A DNA stretch of 5,564 nt from a bacterium (GTDB taxonomy: Bacteria > Zixibacteria > MSB-5A5 > GN15 > FEB-12). A program made the position numbers and the translations under genes. Below, in pieces: positions 5,314-5,564 of this stretch. How positions within the stretch are numbered: position 1 is the first letter of the stretch; each line of letters begins with the position of its first letter. The DNA lies in the NCBI GenBank assembly GCA_030612965.1, contig JAUWMW010000161.1, forward strand, positions 1-5,564, in the 5' to 3' direction. The notes under the pieces are model-generated. The model was not told the DNA's origin. It worked only from the letters and a program-made list of their open reading frames with translations, and ran no database searches.

Positions 5314-5564
5314 ATGACAGACATTTCCATCACCATCGACGGACGTTCCGTCGAGTGCCCATCGGGGATAACTGTCCTTGAGGCGGCCGATGCTGCGGAG
5401 ATCTATATCCCCCGGTTGTGCCATCACCCTGATCTTCCTCCGGCAAGCAAGGTGACCTGGTCGGAGGTTGTCTATCAGGTCGATCACAAGATAGAGGGTG
5501 ACATATCGGCGGAAAAGACTGGTGATGACGGCCACTGCAATCTCTGCCTGGTCGAGATCGAAGG
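5314..5564 (+). CDS. N-terminal [2Fe-2S] domain of an HdrA-like/NuoG-like iron-sulfur oxidoreductase (partial)
   Basis: Only the first 83 codons are present; the gene runs off the right edge. The reading MTDISITIDGRSVECPSG, then TVLEAADAAEIYIPRLCHHPDLPP, is the beta-grasp [2Fe-2S] ferredoxin domain found at the N-terminus of NuoG, [FeFe]-hydrogenases, formate dehydrogenases and HdrA-like FAD oxidoreductases. Cluster ligands seen are C36, C75 and C78 (CNLC, then LVEIE); the fourth should lie just past the edge. The C36-C75 gap is about 38 residues where 10-11 is usual, so there is an insertion of some 27 residues. From memory, such widened spacing occurs in long HdrA-type flavoproteins of anaerobes, which makes that my preferred call. 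Such proteins act in the cytoplasm in electron transfer or electron bifurcation. ATG 5314 has AGG 6 bases upstream. An element end lies 46 bases before it; a CATAAT (5289-5294) lacks a matching -35. Confidence 0.78.
   Translation, partial: MTDISITIDGRSVECPSGITVLEAADAAEIYIPRLCHHPDLPPASKVTWSEVVYQVDHKIEGDISAEKTGDDGHCNLCLVEIE

Noticed and set aside
5206..5535. Minus-strand 109-aa frame at the right edge
   Set aside because: It is antisense to the clear ferredoxin-domain gene and has no motif.
1..5564. tRNA, rRNA, CRISPR array, riboswitch of a known class
   Set aside because: Reading both strands showed no cloverleaf, rRNA-like stretch, regularly spaced direct repeats or known aptamer signature.

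Overview
The window looks like bacterial chromosome of moderate GC (mid-50s % by eye in the coding parts), with Shine-Dalgarno-led genes on both strands. The gene set suggests an anaerobic or environmental Gram-negative-type lineage such as an FCB-group or candidate phylum (Zixibacteria-like). It comprises a large GT-C-type membrane protein with a TPR tail, a LiaF-like membrane protein, a DUF4416 protein and the start of an HdrA-like iron-sulfur flavoprotein. The taxonomic guess is inference from family distribution only.

Layout. (1) 18-2138, minus: a 706-aa polytopic membrane protein resembling GT-C glycosyltransferases (PMT/ArnT-like), with a C-terminal TPR-like helical tail. (2) 2139-2448: a 310-base non-coding leader with several short palindromes. 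(3) 2449-3174, minus: a 241-aa LiaF/DUF2154-like protein starting at GTG. (4) 3187-3403: a divergent intergenic region. (5) 3404-3943, plus: a DUF4416 protein of unknown function. (6) About 3994-5267: a degenerate IS1182-family element. Its transposase (4553-5125) keeps the N- and C-terminal parts but lacks the catalytic middle, fused in frame. Its left end appears split by an AT-rich segment of about 476 bases (4028-4503) flanked by an 8-bp direct repeat. That segment holds a frameshifted, minus-strand small gene remnant with a CxxC motif. (7) 5314-5564, plus: the start of a gene with an N-terminal [2Fe-2S] ferredoxin-type domain that runs off the window.

The two minus-strand genes may form one transcription unit (LiaF-like first), but the 310-base gap leaves room for separate control. 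Nothing indicates that the minus genes, the DUF4416 gene and the redox gene share a pathway. The mobile remnant separates the DUF4416 gene from the redox gene and ends only 46 bases before the redox start codon.

I found no convincing new multi-gene system. The parts most worth a second look are the nested, decayed mobile element with its frameshifted passenger-like gene, and the widened cysteine spacing in the redox protein.
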